Counted from the stretch's first letter, positions 44,063-54,144 are shown. The stretch: DNA of 64,000 nt from Aquimarina sp. MAR_2010_214 (GCF_002846555.1 NZ_PJMS01000001.1:1984001-2048000), one strand, 5' to 3'. A program made the numbers and translations. The notes: a model not told the origin generated them from the letters alone.

Positions 44063-44449
44063 CATTTATGATTAACTTTATTACCTTTGATTGTTTATTG
44101 GGAAATAATTATTGTTATCAATAAGATGAGTATAGTTTCCTGAAATCTATTTTAGAAAGAAAATGATAGATTCATAAAAAATTCTATAAAATGAGCAAGA
44201 CTAAAAATTTTATTTCCAATCAGTCTACCTATCTATTACTTAGTGTTGCAAATTACATTAATATAAAATCTCCTTTTTCATAATAATCTCAATTTGATTA
44301 CTAGTTTATTATCTGCTATTTGAGGTTGAATTTTTTCATAACAACACTCATTTAGTATGATTATCCTTCTTCGAATAATTTTGTAGAGCATTATAAAAAC
44401 AGAATTAGATCGTGAGTGTATTTAAATCCGTATTAAACAGATAAACATT
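44063..44449. other. 387-bp gap, only a possible promoter seen
   Basis: AT-rich DNA with no ORF of note. TAATTTTG at 44376-44383 matches TAnnTTTG and lies 66 nt before the dioxygenase gene, a possible -7 box without a clear -33. Confidence 0.4.
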
Positions 44450-45394
44450 ATGACTAGAAAAGAATTATTAGAAGCTATAGATAAAAAATATACTGCAATG
44501 GGGCAAGATCCAGATGTACACCTGTCTGGCTTATTGCATGCCGAACCTATGAAATATTGGGACTTTATTCAGGTAGATGCCTTATTAGGTTTACAAACCC
44601 AACGAACACAATTGCCTGATGAGATGGTATTTATCATGTATCATCAAATTAATGAATTATTGTTTAAAATGATTCTTTGGGAAATGAGCCAAATTTCTCA
44701 CACTGAAAATATAGAGCCTAAAAAATTTGAAATGCATCTTATGCGTGTGAGTAGGTATTTTGATATGCTTTCAAATTCATTTGATATCATGGGAGAGGGA
44801 ATGGAGATTGATCAGTACATGAAGTTTAGAGATACCTTAACCCCAGCAAGTGGATTTCAATCAGGACAATATCGAAAAATAGAGATTGCTTCGACAGAGT
44901 TAATTAATTTAATCGATTTTAGATATAGAAAAACAATCGATAGAAATACTCCATATGAATATGCCTTTGATAATATGTATTGGCAAGCGGCCGGCACAGA
45001 TCATAAAACAGGTAAGAAGAGTAAATTGATGATCAATTTTGAAACAAAGTATAAAAAGGAATTGATCGAATGGATGAAAGAATACAATACAGTTAATTTA
45101 TGGACAAAGTTTAAAGAACTTCCTGAAGAGTATCAGAAAAATACAGAGTTGATTAATGCTATGCGCCATTATGATCATACAGTAAACATTAATTGGGTAA
45201 TGCACCATTATGATGCAGCAGCAAAATACTTGGATCACGGAAAAGTTAATGTAGAAGCAACCGGGGGTAGTGATTGGCATAAATATATGCATCCAAAATA
45301 TCAAAAGCGTATATTTTTTCCAGAATTATGGAGCAAAGAAGAACTCGAAAATTGGGGAATCACTAATCTTGAAGGATATGAGAAGGTTTCATAA
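44450..45394 (+). CDS. kynA: tryptophan 2,3-dioxygenase
   Basis: Haem enzyme that opens the indole ring of tryptophan to N-formylkynurenine, first step of the kynurenine pathway. Family features are YWDFIQVDALLGLQTQRT, YHQINELLFKMIL (H65 in the position of the substrate-binding histidine), TPASGFQSGQYR, and a late histidine-rich helix RHYDHTVNINWVMHHYD that should hold the axial haem ligand. The C-terminal ATGGSDWHKYM matches the mobile substrate-closing loop. No other kynurenine genes are adjacent. Confidence 0.9.
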   Translation: MTRKELLEAIDKKYTAMGQDPDVHLSGLLHAEPMKYWDFIQVDALLGLQTQRTQLPDEMVFIMYHQINELLFKMILWEMSQISHTENIEPKKFEMHLMRVSRYFDMLSNSFDIMGEGMEIDQYMKFRDTLTPASGFQSGQYRKIEIASTELINLIDFRYRKTIDRNTPYEYAFDNMYWQAAGTDHKTGKKSKLMINFETKYKKELIEWMKEYNTVNLWTKFKELPEEYQKNTELINAMRHYDHTVNINWVMHHYDAAAKYLDHGKVNVEATGGSDWHKYMHPKYQKRIFFPELWSKEELENWGITNLEGYEKVS

Positions 45395-45450
45395 CTTCAT
45401 TTTTACTATCTGTAGTTTTGATATAATTTATGGTAACTTAAAACTAGAGC

Positions 45451-45678
45451 TTAATTAGTATTCAGTTCTTGCAGTTCTATTTCAGTAGCTTTTAAGAGCT
45501 TTTTTAATTTTCTTTTTGTAAATCTACAATTGGAGTTTGATATATCTTCTGTAGTACGATACATTAGAGATTCACAATATTTAATTCGATTAACAATTGG
45601 TAGTTTTGAGATAACATTTTTATATAGTTGATCTAAGTTGATTAATGAGTCTGGGGGATTCCTCTTAAATGAAAACAT
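45451..45678 (-). CDS. possible small protein, unknown
   Basis: 75 residues, strongly basic and helical (CRFTKRKLKKLLKATEIELQEL). No recognised domain or signal. It is the only open frame in the 496-bp gap between the dioxygenase and peptidase genes and could be chance. Confidence 0.3.
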   Translation of the reverse strand: MFSFKRNPPDSLINLDQLYKNVISKLPIVNRIKYCESLMYRTTEDISNSNCRFTKRKLKKLLKATEIELQELNTN

Positions 45679-45890
45679 TATTGGTTGTAAATTTAGTCGT
45701 GTTAGGTATGCTGGTTTTAAAAATTAAACACCAACTGCCAAAGAGTATCAAATTTCATTCCCAAGTCCATGCAGAATAGTTAAATTTCTGATAAGAATGG
45801 ATTTTTTAATATTCGCTGTATTTATTGTACGAACTTATATTGTAAAGTTGAAATATAAAAAACTGATAGTGTGTGAAATAGAATGGATTA

Positions 45891-46835
45891 ATGTTAAATT
45901 GTTATTTTAATACCATTTTTGCTTCTAAAACGTTATTTTTAGTAACCTTAACCTACATTATCTTTTTTTTGAATCTTTATATAGCGTCTTTGTTATTGTT
46001 TGAAGAAGAAACTTCTAATACATTACTCCAAAATATACTTGGGGTATTTGTTACTGTTGGAATTGTTTCAATATGTATATATTATGTTTTACGATATTTA
46101 GAATCAATTTATGTAAAGTATAAGAAAAGGCCTTATTTTATTCATTTTTATCTTACTCCAAAGAAATTACCTCCTCATTTACAGGCGTTTCTGGATGAGA
46201 ATGATTTTTATACTACTCTTGATAAAAGAAGAAAGCGATATTTTGCACATAGAACAGTCAGGTTTCTTGAAGATACTCGTTTTGTAGGTAGAGAAGGGTT
46301 AGCTATTGATGATTTTATGCGCATGCAAGTGACTATAATGGTTACACAGCTTACCTTTGGGATGCGCCACTATCTGTTAGAATATTTAGAAACAATAGTT
46401 TTATATCCAACATCATTCTATTCAATTTTAAATAAAACAGAAAACATAGGAGAGTTTAATCCTATATCCAGAGCATTGGCTTTATCCTGGAAAGATTTTC
46501 AAAAAGGAAATTTACATCTGGATAAAGGGAAAAGTTTAGGGGTTCATGAAATAACACATGCGATTCATCATAACTCTATAAAAAACAACAATATTAGCTG
46601 TGAAATTTTTTATGATACTTTTTTATTATTAGAAAAATATTTGGGTGCTGAAGAAATAAGGAAAAGGATAGTGGATTCTAAGATATTGAGAGATTATGCG
46701 TATACTGATAAATTTGAATTTATTGCAGTTTTGGTTGAAGTTTTTATGGAATCACCAGAGGAGTTGAAACAACAATTTCCTGAGATATACTATTATGTCG
46801 TACAGATGTTCAATTTTAGATATTTTGAGGATTAA
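45891..46835 (+). CDS. MtfA-type zinc peptidase with N-terminal membrane segment
   Basis: A 314-residue protein with two N-terminal hydrophobic helices (about 12-36 and 47-68) and an MtfA/M90 peptidase domain. The zinc motif is H219-E220-I-T-H223, and EFIAVLVEVFMESPEELKQQ with FP matches the conserved region holding the third ligand. E. coli MtfA is soluble and affects the Mlc glucose repressor; the membrane-anchored form here is different and its substrate is unknown. Confidence 0.8.
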   Translation: MLNCYFNTIFASKTLFLVTLTYIIFFLNLYIASLLLFEEETSNTLLQNILGVFVTVGIVSICIYYVLRYLESIYVKYKKRPYFIHFYLTPKKLPPHLQAFLDENDFYTTLDKRRKRYFAHRTVRFLEDTRFVGREGLAIDDFMRMQVTIMVTQLTFGMRHYLLEYLETIVLYPTSFYSILNKTENIGEFNPISRALALSWKDFQKGNLHLDKGKSLGVHEITHAIHHNSIKNNNISCEIFYDTFLLLEKYLGAEEIRKRIVDSKILRDYAYTDKFEFIAVLVEVFMESPEELKQQFPEIYYYVVQMFNFRYFED

Positions 46836-46905
46836 TTATGATATCATTTTCAAGAAACAATTATATTTATAGCCATCAATAATTTTAATTATATATATAT
46901 CAGAT

Positions 46906-47607
46906 ATGGAAGAATTTCAGCAAATACTACCTGTTAGTTCACTCACCGATGAAAAAAGGGTTGCGTTCTATAAAAAGACCTATACCCATCTTGCTATGGC
47001 TGTTTTGCTTTTTGTAATCGTAGAATGGATATTTTTTCAAATAGAACCTATTGTAAACTTTGCATTTTCTATGACGCAAGGATGGAGATGGCTTGTTATG
47101 TTAGGCGGTTTTATGCTGGCAACAAATTATGCAGAGAAAATGGCATTTAAGAATCATAATATCAATCAGCAATATTTAGGATTGTTGTTATATGTAGTAG
47201 CAGAAGCTTTTATTTTTATTCCGCTTATAGGGATTGCTATGATGATTGCAGAAAGCGGAGGCGCTAATATTCTTAATCAGGCTGCAATTTTGACTCTATC
47301 ATTATTTACAGGGCTTTCTGCTGTTGTTTTAATTACCAAAAAAGATTTTTCGTTTTTAAAATCTATACTGGCAATTGGATTTTTTATTGCAATAGGACTT
47401 ATTGCAGCAGGTTTACTATTCGGATTTAATCTAGGTCTTTGGTTTAGTGTAGGGATGGTAATTCTGGCTTCTGGATCGATCCTATATCAAACCTCTAATA
47501 TGGTACATAAATATTCTGAAGATCAATATGTAGGAGCATCATTAGGATTATTCGCTTCTTTGATGTTGTTATTTTGGTACATATTAAGTATTCTCTCTAG
47601 AGATTAA
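46906..47607 (+). CDS. Bax inhibitor-1/YccA family membrane protein
   Basis: A 233-residue protein with seven transmembrane helices and the BI-1 pattern: KRVAFYKKTYTHLAMAVLLF at the start, GLSAVVLITKKDFSF in the middle, and the helix pair ASGSILYQTSNMVHKY then SLGLFASLMLLFWYIL. Members behave as pH-sensitive calcium leak channels or FtsH-associated proteins. Single gene with a terminator. Confidence 0.93.
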   Translation: MEEFQQILPVSSLTDEKRVAFYKKTYTHLAMAVLLFVIVEWIFFQIEPIVNFAFSMTQGWRWLVMLGGFMLATNYAEKMAFKNHNINQQYLGLLLYVVAEAFIFIPLIGIAMMIAESGGANILNQAAILTLSLFTGLSAVVLITKKDFSFLKSILAIGFFIAIGLIAAGLLFGFNLGLWFSVGMVILASGSILYQTSNMVHKYSEDQYVGASLGLFASLMLLFWYILSILSRD

Positions 47608-47628
47608 ATGATAATTACTATAAAATTG

Positions 47629-47655
47629 AAGCCAGACCTAGTCTGGCTTTTTTTG
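47629..47655 (+). terminator. terminator of the Bax inhibitor-1 gene
   Basis: AGCCAGAC/GTCTGGCT stem with a 3-nt loop and a T7 tract. It lies between convergent genes. Confidence 0.85.
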
Positions 47656-47658
47656 TAG

Positions 47659-48621
47659 CTATTTTTCTGTAATCGAATTTAATATTGTTTTAGCATGAAT
47701 TCTTGAGTTTTCGATAAACCAAATATGGGTATCCATACCACCACATATTACTCCAGCCAAATAAAGGTTTTTGATATTAGTTTCCATGGTTTCTTCATTA
47801 TATTGAGGATATAATTTTTCATCGTTAGAGAGTTGAATCCCTATTTTTTGCAGAAATTTAAAATTTGGTTTATAACCCGTTAGTGCCAATACGAAATCAT
47901 TTGGAATACTAAATTCTCCTTGTGGTGTTTGTATATCGATTTTTTTTGGTAATATTTCTTTTATAGTAACATTGTAGAAGACTTTGATGCTACCTTCTTC
48001 AATACGGTTTATAATATCTGGTCTTACCCAATATTTCACACGTTTTCCTATTTCTGGCCCTCGAATCAGCATTGTTACCTCTGCACCCTTTCTATAACAT
48101 TCTAAAGCAGCATCAACAGCAGAATTACTTGCACCAATAATTGCTAGCTTTTGTTTAGCAAAAAAATGAGGATCCTTATAGTAATGGGAAACTTTAGGCA
48201 AATCTTCTCCAGGAACATCTATAGTATTAGGAAGATCGTAAAACCCGGTAGCAATGATTACATAAGAAGAGGTATATTGCTCTTTATCGGTTTTGATATG
48301 AAAAGTATCTTGTTTTTTGAGAACTGTATTAACTTTTTCAAACAGATTAATATTTAAATCGTTAGAAGTTACAATCCTACGATAATATTCAAGATCTTCA
48401 TTACGCTTTGGTTTAGCTTCGTTACTGATAAATGGAATATTATCAATTTCAAGTTTTTCTGAAGACGAGAAAAACTGCATATTAAGAGGGTAATTATATA
48501 AGGAATTAGTGATGGGCCCTTTTTCGATAATACAATAATCAATTCCTTTTTTCTTTGCTTCGAGACCGCAGGCTATACCAATAGGTCCACCGCCAACAAT
48601 TATCAAATCTATATGCTTCAT
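47659..48621 (-). CDS. YpdA-family FAD/NAD(P) oxidoreductase
   Basis: A 320-residue flavoprotein disulfide reductase-like enzyme. MKHIDLIIVGGGPIGIACG is the FAD dinucleotide motif and KLAIIGASNSAVDAALE the NAD(P) motif. PLNMQFFSSSEKLEI is characteristic of the YpdA group (putative bacillithiol disulfide reductase). ATG 48621 is chosen because it directly precedes the FAD fold; an upstream in-frame ATG would add eight residues. Partner bacillithiol genes are not in view. Confidence 0.88.
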   Translation of the reverse strand: MKHIDLIIVGGGPIGIACGLEAKKKGIDYCIIEKGPITNSLYNYPLNMQFFSSSEKLEIDNIPFISNEAKPKRNEDLEYYRRIVTSNDLNINLFEKVNTVLKKQDTFHIKTDKEQYTSSYVIIATGFYDLPNTIDVPGEDLPKVSHYYKDPHFFAKQKLAIIGASNSAVDAALECYRKGAEVTMLIRGPEIGKRVKYWVRPDIINRIEEGSIKVFYNVTIKEILPKKIDIQTPQGEFSIPNDFVLALTGYKPNFKFLQKIGIQLSNDEKLYPQYNEETMETNIKNLYLAGVICGGMDTHIWFIENSRIHAKTILNSITEK

Positions 48622-48717
48622 TAAAAAATCATATTGACAAGGCACTAATTCTAGCTTTTAGAACAATACCTTATTCTTACTCTTGTAAAACTAGTGATTT
48701 TTGTAATCTCTAATGCA

Positions 48718-48753
48718 AAAAAAGGTGAGCTTCTGTTATGAGTCTCACCTTTT
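48718..48753 (-). terminator. terminator of the FG-GAP protein gene
   Basis: GGTGAG/CTCACC stem flanked by A and T runs, just after the stop on the minus strand. Confidence 0.75.
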
Positions 48754-48771
48754 CTAAGTAGTGGTTAACTA

Positions 48772-50538
48772 CTATTTAACAACTAACTTTTTCACAACTG
48801 TTTTTTTTCCTAGTATAATGTTTAAAAAATAATTTCCCGGTGATAAAGAAGCAGTGTTTACTATAATCTCCTGATTGATATTAAAATTGGTTTCCGAAAT
48901 TTTTAACCCCGAGGCATCTATTATTTTTACCGTAACCGGAATACTTGTTTCCAAATTATCAATTTTGACTTTCACCATGTTCTTAGAAGGGTTTGGATAC
49001 ACGATTACTTTGGAGTTGTCGTCGTTTCTTTTAATAGGTGGATCGATTGGTTTTTTTTCACCTTCTTCTATAGTATAAAATTTATTCACTTTTAGTTTTG
49101 TATATGTATCTACATTTCCGGAAGGCCAATACACAATGAGTTTCTCAATTTTTGGTGCTTTACCAAGTCCAAAATGAGCTCGCAAACTGTTTTGTCCCAT
49201 AAATGCATTTGAGGCAGAGATTTCTCTTTTTTGAGTTACCAATTTCCCTTTTACTTTGGTGATTAATTCTAATCTGGCACCTAGGGCAGCTTTATTAGAA
49301 GGATTGCCAATGAGTTTAATATTTACAAAATGATTTTTTACTGTTAAATCATTTCTAAAAAGCCCTTTTACACCTTGACCAACAACAAAGAAATCCAAAT
49401 CACCATCGTTATCATAATCTCCGATAGTTGCCCCGGTAGAGTTTCCAGAGGTTGCTGTATTAATAAGATTAGCATTGTTTTCTGTAAAAGTCCCATCTCC
49501 ATTATTAACAAAATACCCACTACCCATTGCACTAGAAGCTGTAATGATAACATCTAAATCACCATCATTATCAAAATCTCCCCAAGCATTGGATAAGTTT
49601 TGATTGTTACTGGCAGTAAAAGGGGTATTGGTATTTTGATATACCCCAGAAGTATTAATATAAAACTTGTTTCCGATTCCAGAATAGTTGGTAAGACAAA
49701 TATCAAGATCCCCATCATTGTCATAATCAATTGCATTATAACATTGTCCATCTTGTGGATCTTCTGCAAATGAGAGATCGGTATTGGTTAATTTTACAAA
49801 TCCTTCTTTTCCGGTTTCGATTTGTAGATTCTTAAATAAGAAATCATGTTTGATTCCTGTAGGGCCAGTAGCAGGACCACTGGCAATAAATAAATCAGTA
49901 TCTCCATCTTCGTCATAATCGGTCCAATTAGATACAGTGTAGGCTGCTTTTTCTGTAAGAAAATCGTAGGGTTCTGTTACTTCGGTAAATGTACCATCAT
50001 TATTTCCTCGGTACAAACGATTAGGAAATCGATTTGATCCAAGAAATAAGTCGGCGAATGTGAGAATAAAATCAATATAGCTATCATTATTATAATCACA
50101 CCATTGTACACTCCAGGTGGCAGAGTTGATTGTATTTAAAATTGTATTCGTTTCGGTAAATTGGCCAGTACCATCGTTAGCATAAATTCTGGTTTGTAAG
50201 GTAGATGGTGCCGTAAATCGCGAATAAATTAGATCCAGATCTCCATCATTTTCGTAGTCTGCCCAACTGCAGCTGTTTAGAGATGTAGCAACAGGTATTG
50301 TTGTACTGCCTTCTGCAATTTTAAAATTCCCGTTTCCAAGGTTTTTGTAGATAGTCCCTGCATAGAATAAATCTAAATTATTATCATTATCAATATCTGT
50401 CCACCCTGTACCAAAATAGGTTCCTCGAATAGTTGAATCAGATACTATAGGATTAATACTGTCTTTGATTAGTGTAAATTTTTGTGCAAAGACGGTAATA
50501 GTAAAACTGTAAAAAATGAATAAAAATAAAGTTCTCAT
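48772..50538 (-). CDS. secreted FG-GAP/VCBS repeat protein with type IX sorting tail
   Basis: 588 residues: signal peptide (about 1-18), seven or so FG-GAP/VCBS repeats with calcium-type loops such as DYDNDGDLDICLTN and WGDFDNDGDLDVIIT, an ASPIC/UnbV-like domain (about 400-490, with LRAHFGLGKAPKIEKLIVYWPSG split by short gaps), and a C-terminal sorting domain (YPNPSKNMVKVKI ... KLVVK). The tail predicts export by the type IX secretion system and attachment to the cell surface. Possible adhesin or carbohydrate-binding protein. Confidence 0.92.
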   Translation of the reverse strand: MRTLFLFIFYSFTITVFAQKFTLIKDSINPIVSDSTIRGTYFGTGWTDIDNDNNLDLFYAGTIYKNLGNGNFKIAEGSTTIPVATSLNSCSWADYENDGDLDLIYSRFTAPSTLQTRIYANDGTGQFTETNTILNTINSATWSVQWCDYNNDSYIDFILTFADLFLGSNRFPNRLYRGNNDGTFTEVTEPYDFLTEKAAYTVSNWTDYDEDGDTDLFIASGPATGPTGIKHDFLFKNLQIETGKEGFVKLTNTDLSFAEDPQDGQCYNAIDYDNDGDLDICLTNYSGIGNKFYINTSGVYQNTNTPFTASNNQNLSNAWGDFDNDGDLDVIITASSAMGSGYFVNNGDGTFTENNANLINTATSGNSTGATIGDYDNDGDLDFFVVGQGVKGLFRNDLTVKNHFVNIKLIGNPSNKAALGARLELITKVKGKLVTQKREISASNAFMGQNSLRAHFGLGKAPKIEKLIVYWPSGNVDTYTKLKVNKFYTIEEGEKKPIDPPIKRNDDNSKVIVYPNPSKNMVKVKIDNLETSIPVTVKIIDASGLKISETNFNINQEIIVNTASLSPGNYFLNIILGKKTVVKKLVVK

Positions 50539-50633
50539 AAGCTCAAGATTTTAAGAGTTATAAGATTAAAGTTCACTAAAACAAGAAGAGAATAGGTTTA
50601 GAATTATAATTTTTAACCTTTTTTAATTTGAAT

Positions 50634-51764
50634 TTAGTTGTTCTGAATTTCCATTTTTTTTCTTTTGTATTCAGATGGAGTACAATTGAACTTATTTTTG
50701 AAAGCAGTGTTAAAAGTAGCTTTGTTATTAAATCCAACATCAAAATAAATTGTTTTAATACTAGCTTCAGAATTTTCTAGAAGTAGTTTTTGAGCTTCTT
50801 CTAACCTATATTCATTAATAAATTGGTTGAAGTTCTTCTTAGATTTTTCGTTTATAAGTTTAGAAAGTATATGGCTAGAAAAACCGATATTATCAGCTAA
50901 TTGCACTAGACGTAAATCATTGTTTAAATAGGGTTTATTTATTTTAATATATGACAATAACATATCGTAAAACTCATCTTTGGTAGATTCGGTTAACTCT
51001 TGATGATTTTCTTCTTTAAAAAATAGATTGGATAATAATTCTCCGTTAAAGATAGAAGGTTCTTTATATACCATATAGCCAATACCATAGATAGCTATAG
51101 ACATTGAGAAAGAAATTGCATAATCCCAATGAATGTTGAAAAAAGAAAATTTGACCAATACATAATAACTTATGTAGGCGATAATAAAGACTAAGAATAA
51201 ATTAATGAGAAAATTTGACCATTTTTTTCTGATCACCTCATATTGAGACTTTTTATCGCTTTTATGAAAAGCGATAAAATCTTTTATTATGATTATATAA
51301 ATTATTAGCGATAAAGCTACCAACCAAGGGGAGCGAAGTGACCAAAAGAGATAAAAAAGAAAATCACCTTTATAATCATTAAGATTTTGAAAACCTTCTG
51401 ATGTAATAAGATAGTATCCATTAATAATAAATGATAAGATCGCTGGTGCAAAGTGATACCACCTTATTTTGAAATTTTTATTATAAAATCTTGTAATATA
51501 AACATACAGTAGAGGCCCAAATGCGAGATACCAACTAGAGTCAAAAAAATAAAAATAAGGATATACAGACCCGTAGTTAGTCCAGAAAAACACATATTGA
51601 AGTAGAATAAAAGAAAAACCTAAGATAAGTAAAACAACAGGAAGGTTATTGATCCTTCCTGTTTTACGAATACTTAGAATAATACTTAAGAAGAACCCTA
51701 GTGAGCTTACGATTAGGAAAATTGATGTCCAGGTATCAAAAGACGGAATAGGGTTCTGTTCCAT
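50634..51764 (-). CDS. AraC-family regulator with multi-pass membrane sensor
   Basis: 376 residues: seven to eight transmembrane helices (about 12-245) and a C-terminal AraC HTH (about 275-376) with LVQLADNIGFSSHILSKLIN and TIYFDVGFNNKATFNTAFK, then CTPSEYKRKK. Membrane-bound AraC proteins of this type are common in Bacteroidota. It lies 10 nt downstream of rpe, so they are probably co-transcribed, although the functions seem unrelated. Confidence 0.9.
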   Translation of the reverse strand: MEQNPIPSFDTWTSIFLIVSSLGFFLSIILSIRKTGRINNLPVVLLILGFSFILLQYVFFWTNYGSVYPYFYFFDSSWYLAFGPLLYVYITRFYNKNFKIRWYHFAPAILSFIINGYYLITSEGFQNLNDYKGDFLFYLFWSLRSPWLVALSLIIYIIIIKDFIAFHKSDKKSQYEVIRKKWSNFLINLFLVFIIAYISYYVLVKFSFFNIHWDYAISFSMSIAIYGIGYMVYKEPSIFNGELLSNLFFKEENHQELTESTKDEFYDMLLSYIKINKPYLNNDLRLVQLADNIGFSSHILSKLINEKSKKNFNQFINEYRLEEAQKLLLENSEASIKTIYFDVGFNNKATFNTAFKNKFNCTPSEYKRKKMEIQNN

Positions 51765-51774
51765 TTTTTATTGA

Positions 51775-52437
51775 CTAAGTGTTTATGATCTCCTTCAATT
51801 CTTTAATGGTTTGGTTTGGATCAGTACTTTTAAAAACAAAACTTCCGGCAACTAATACATCTGCTCCGGCATCTATAAGTTGTTTTGCATTTTTATTAGT
51901 TACTCCTCCATCAATCTCAATTAGTGTACTTGCATTGTTTTTTACAATAATCTCACGAAGTTGTTTTACTTTTTTATAAGTATTTTCTATAAATGATTGA
52001 CCACCAAAACCAGGATTTACACTCATTATGCATACCAGATCAATATCATTTATCACATCTTCTAGCAAGCTTACATTGGTGTGCGGGTTTATTGCAACAC
52101 CAGCTTTCATTCCTTCTGCTTTTATAGCTTGTAGTGTTCTGTGTAAATGTGTACAGGCTTCATAATGTACAGTAAGTATATTACTTCCCAAATCTGCAAA
52201 AGTTTTAATATATCGATCTGGATCTACAATCATAAGATGTACATCGATGGTCTTGGTTGCATGTTTTACAATATCTCTTAAAACAGGCATCCCGAAAGAA
52301 ATATTAGGAACAAAAACACCATCCATAATATCGATATGGAACCAATCTGCCTCACTTTTGTTAATCATTTCTACATCACGCTGTAAATTGGCGAAATCTG
52401 CAGCTAGTACTGAAGGGGCTATACGTTTTGAAGCCAT
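51775..52437 (-). CDS. rpe: ribulose-phosphate 3-epimerase
   Basis: A 220-residue TIM-barrel enzyme of the pentose phosphate pathway that interconverts ribulose 5-phosphate and xylulose 5-phosphate. IAPSVLAADFANLQRD, WFHIDIMDGVFVPN (metal His and catalytic Asp), VHLMI, VNPGFGGQSF and IDGGVT are the family landmarks. Full length. Confidence 0.96.
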   Translation of the reverse strand: MASKRIAPSVLAADFANLQRDVEMINKSEADWFHIDIMDGVFVPNISFGMPVLRDIVKHATKTIDVHLMIVDPDRYIKTFADLGSNILTVHYEACTHLHRTLQAIKAEGMKAGVAINPHTNVSLLEDVINDIDLVCIMSVNPGFGGQSFIENTYKKVKQLREIIVKNNASTLIEIDGGVTNKNAKQLIDAGADVLVAGSFVFKSTDPNQTIKELKEIINT

Positions 52438-52618
52438 AAATTTTTGTTGTTTCCCGCAAAAGTACTATTTAAGTTTAAATTATAGAGAACTCTGTTTTGA
52501 AATATTTGTATCGATAAAGAATTAAAATTATTTGTAATCATGTTTGATTAACTTAGTTGAAGGATATAGATCTAATTATAAAGTACTGGTATACTATTAA
52601 TATTTGGATAAATACTAG

Positions 52619-53026
52619 TTAATTAAGGTTCATGAATTTTTGAGCCAGATATGATATGCTTTTATAATGTTCTGGATTATTTGTTTCCTCTTTTTTTAAG
52701 TATTGATGTAATTCATTTTGATTATAATGATTAGATATTACTGTGAATGAAGAATGATATTCAGAGAATGGAGAGGTTACAATTTCTTTATCAAGCATTT
52801 TAATGATATTATGATGTCGATGATCTTTTCTTATTTTTTCAAACATCATTTTAACGGTCTGCTCTTCGCCTTCGAGAATTTGAAAAAAGTTTCCCTCAGA
52901 ATATATTAATATTCCCGTAAGACCAATAGCATTATTATTAAGTCTAACATAGTTCATGAGTGCTTTCATATCAGAATTTGATATGTTGGGATTTACCGTA
53001 CTAACATAACTTATTATATATCGCAT
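52619..53026 (-). CDS. BLUF-domain blue-light photoreceptor
   Basis: A 135-residue stand-alone BLUF protein that binds FAD. The flavin-contact residues are in place: Y7 in ISYVS, N31 in LNNNAIGLTGIL, and Q49 in GNFFQILEGEE. The semi-conserved Trp/Met pair on the fifth strand is replaced: the SPFSEYHSSF segment has Y90 and S92. No output domain is fused, so it acts on a partner. Two 16-bp palindromes lie upstream (53145-53181). Confidence 0.9.
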   Translation of the reverse strand: MRYIISYVSTVNPNISNSDMKALMNYVRLNNNAIGLTGILIYSEGNFFQILEGEEQTVKMMFEKIRKDHRHHNIIKMLDKEIVTSPFSEYHSSFTVISNHYNQNELHQYLKKEETNNPEHYKSISYLAQKFMNLN

Positions 53027-53144
53027 AATGAATTATATATTAGAGGGGTAACTACTTAAAGATACGAATTTTGGGGTGTTTTTGCCAGAATTTGAGGGGT
53101 TCTGTTGGAGGAATTTTCAATTTTTATCGAAAAAAATGAGTTTT

Positions 53145-53181
53145 TTACGGGTTACCGTAAGGGAATTACGGATTACCGTAA
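53145..53181. promoter_or_regulatory. two 16-bp palindromes, 21 bp apart
   Basis: TTACGG-GTTA-CCGTAA at 53145-53160 and TTACGG-ATTA-CCGTAA at 53166-53181. The 21-bp period places both on the same helix face. They lie about 120-155 bp upstream of the BLUF gene and beyond the rpoD terminator, so they look like paired operators for the BLUF gene. Confidence 0.5.
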
Positions 53182-53182
53182 G

Positions 53183-53210
53183 AAAAAACCTCCGGTAATC
53201 AGCCGGAGGT
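53183..53210 (-). terminator. rpoD terminator
   Basis: ACCTCCGG/CCGGAGGT stem with a 7-nt loop and a run of six T residues on the minus strand, about 65 nt after the rpoD stop. Confidence 0.85.
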
Positions 53211-53273
53211 CATTCATCAATCAAAAAACGAACAGTTATGTTATAAAACTGTTTGTAACCGCAATTTAGGAAT

Positions 53274-54137
53274 TTATCCTAAATAAGTCTTTAATATTTT
53301 ACTTCTAGATGTATGTTTTAATCTTCGAATTGCTTTTTCTTTGATTTGACGTACACGTTCACGTGTAAGATCAAAAGTTTCTCCAATTTCTTCAAGAGTC
53401 ATTGGGTGTTGATCTCCAAGGCCAAAATAAAGTCGTATTACATCTGCTTCTCTAGGAGTAAGTGTTTCTAGAGCGCGTTCTATTTCTGTGCGAAGAGACT
53501 CATGTAATAGCGTTCTATCAGGATTTGGTGATTCTCCAGAATTTAATACATCATAAAGGTTAGAATCTTCTCCTTCAACCAGTGGAGCATCCATACTCAC
53601 ATGACGCCCAGAGTTCTTCATTGACTCTTTAACATCATTGATGGTCATGTCTAATTCTTTTGCAATTTCTTCGGCACTTGGTGGGCGCTCATGTGACTGC
53701 TCTAAGAATGCATATGTTTTATTGATCTTATTGATCGAACCAATTTTGTTTAATGGTAAACGAACAATACGAGATTGCTCTGCTAAAGCTTGTAGAATAG
53801 ATTGACGAATCCACCATACGGCATAGGATATAAATTTAAATCCACGAGTTTCATCAAAACGTTTTGCAGCTTTAATTAATCCAAGGTTACCTTCATTAAT
53901 TAAATCAGGAAGGGTAAGACCTTGATTTTGATATTGTTTTGCAACCGATACTACGAATCTAAGGTTAGCCTTTGTTAGTTTTTCAAGAGCTCTCTCATCA
54001 CCAGCTTTTATACGTTGAGCTAATTCCACCTCTTCATCTGCAGTAATAAGGTCTACTTTTCCTATTTCTTGCAAATACTTATCCAGCGATGCAGTCTCAC
54101 GATTCGTTACCTGCTTCGTAATTTTAAGTTGTCTCAT
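53274..54137 (-). CDS. rpoD: primary RNA polymerase sigma factor RpoD/SigA (short Bacteroidota type)
   Basis: 287 residues, lacking the long region 1.1 and non-conserved insert of the E. coli protein, as in other Bacteroidota. Region 1.2 ([16 protein letters not shown]), region 2 ([34 protein letters not shown]), region 3 and region 4 ([23 protein letters not shown]) are intact. It should recognise the TTG/TAnnTTTG promoters of this phylum. Unusually, a perfect Shine-Dalgarno site precedes it. Confidence 0.96.
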   Translation of the reverse strand: MRQLKITKQVTNRETASLDKYLQEIGKVDLITADEEVELAQRIKAGDERALEKLTKANLRFVVSVAKQYQNQGLTLPDLINEGNLGLIKAAKRFDETRGFKFISYAVWWIRQSILQALAEQSRIVRLPLNKIGSINKINKTYAFLEQSHERPPSAEEIAKELDMTINDVKESMKNSGRHVSMDAPLVEGEDSNLYDVLNSGESPNPDRTLLHESLRTEIERALETLTPREADVIRLYFGLGDQHPMTLEEIGETFDLTRERVRQIKEKAIRRLKHTSRSKILKTYLG

Positions 54138-54144
54138 CTATAGT

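Noticed and set aside
48622..48645. Longer start of the YpdA-type gene
   Set aside because: The eight extra residues precede a standard FAD-binding N-terminus and are not needed.
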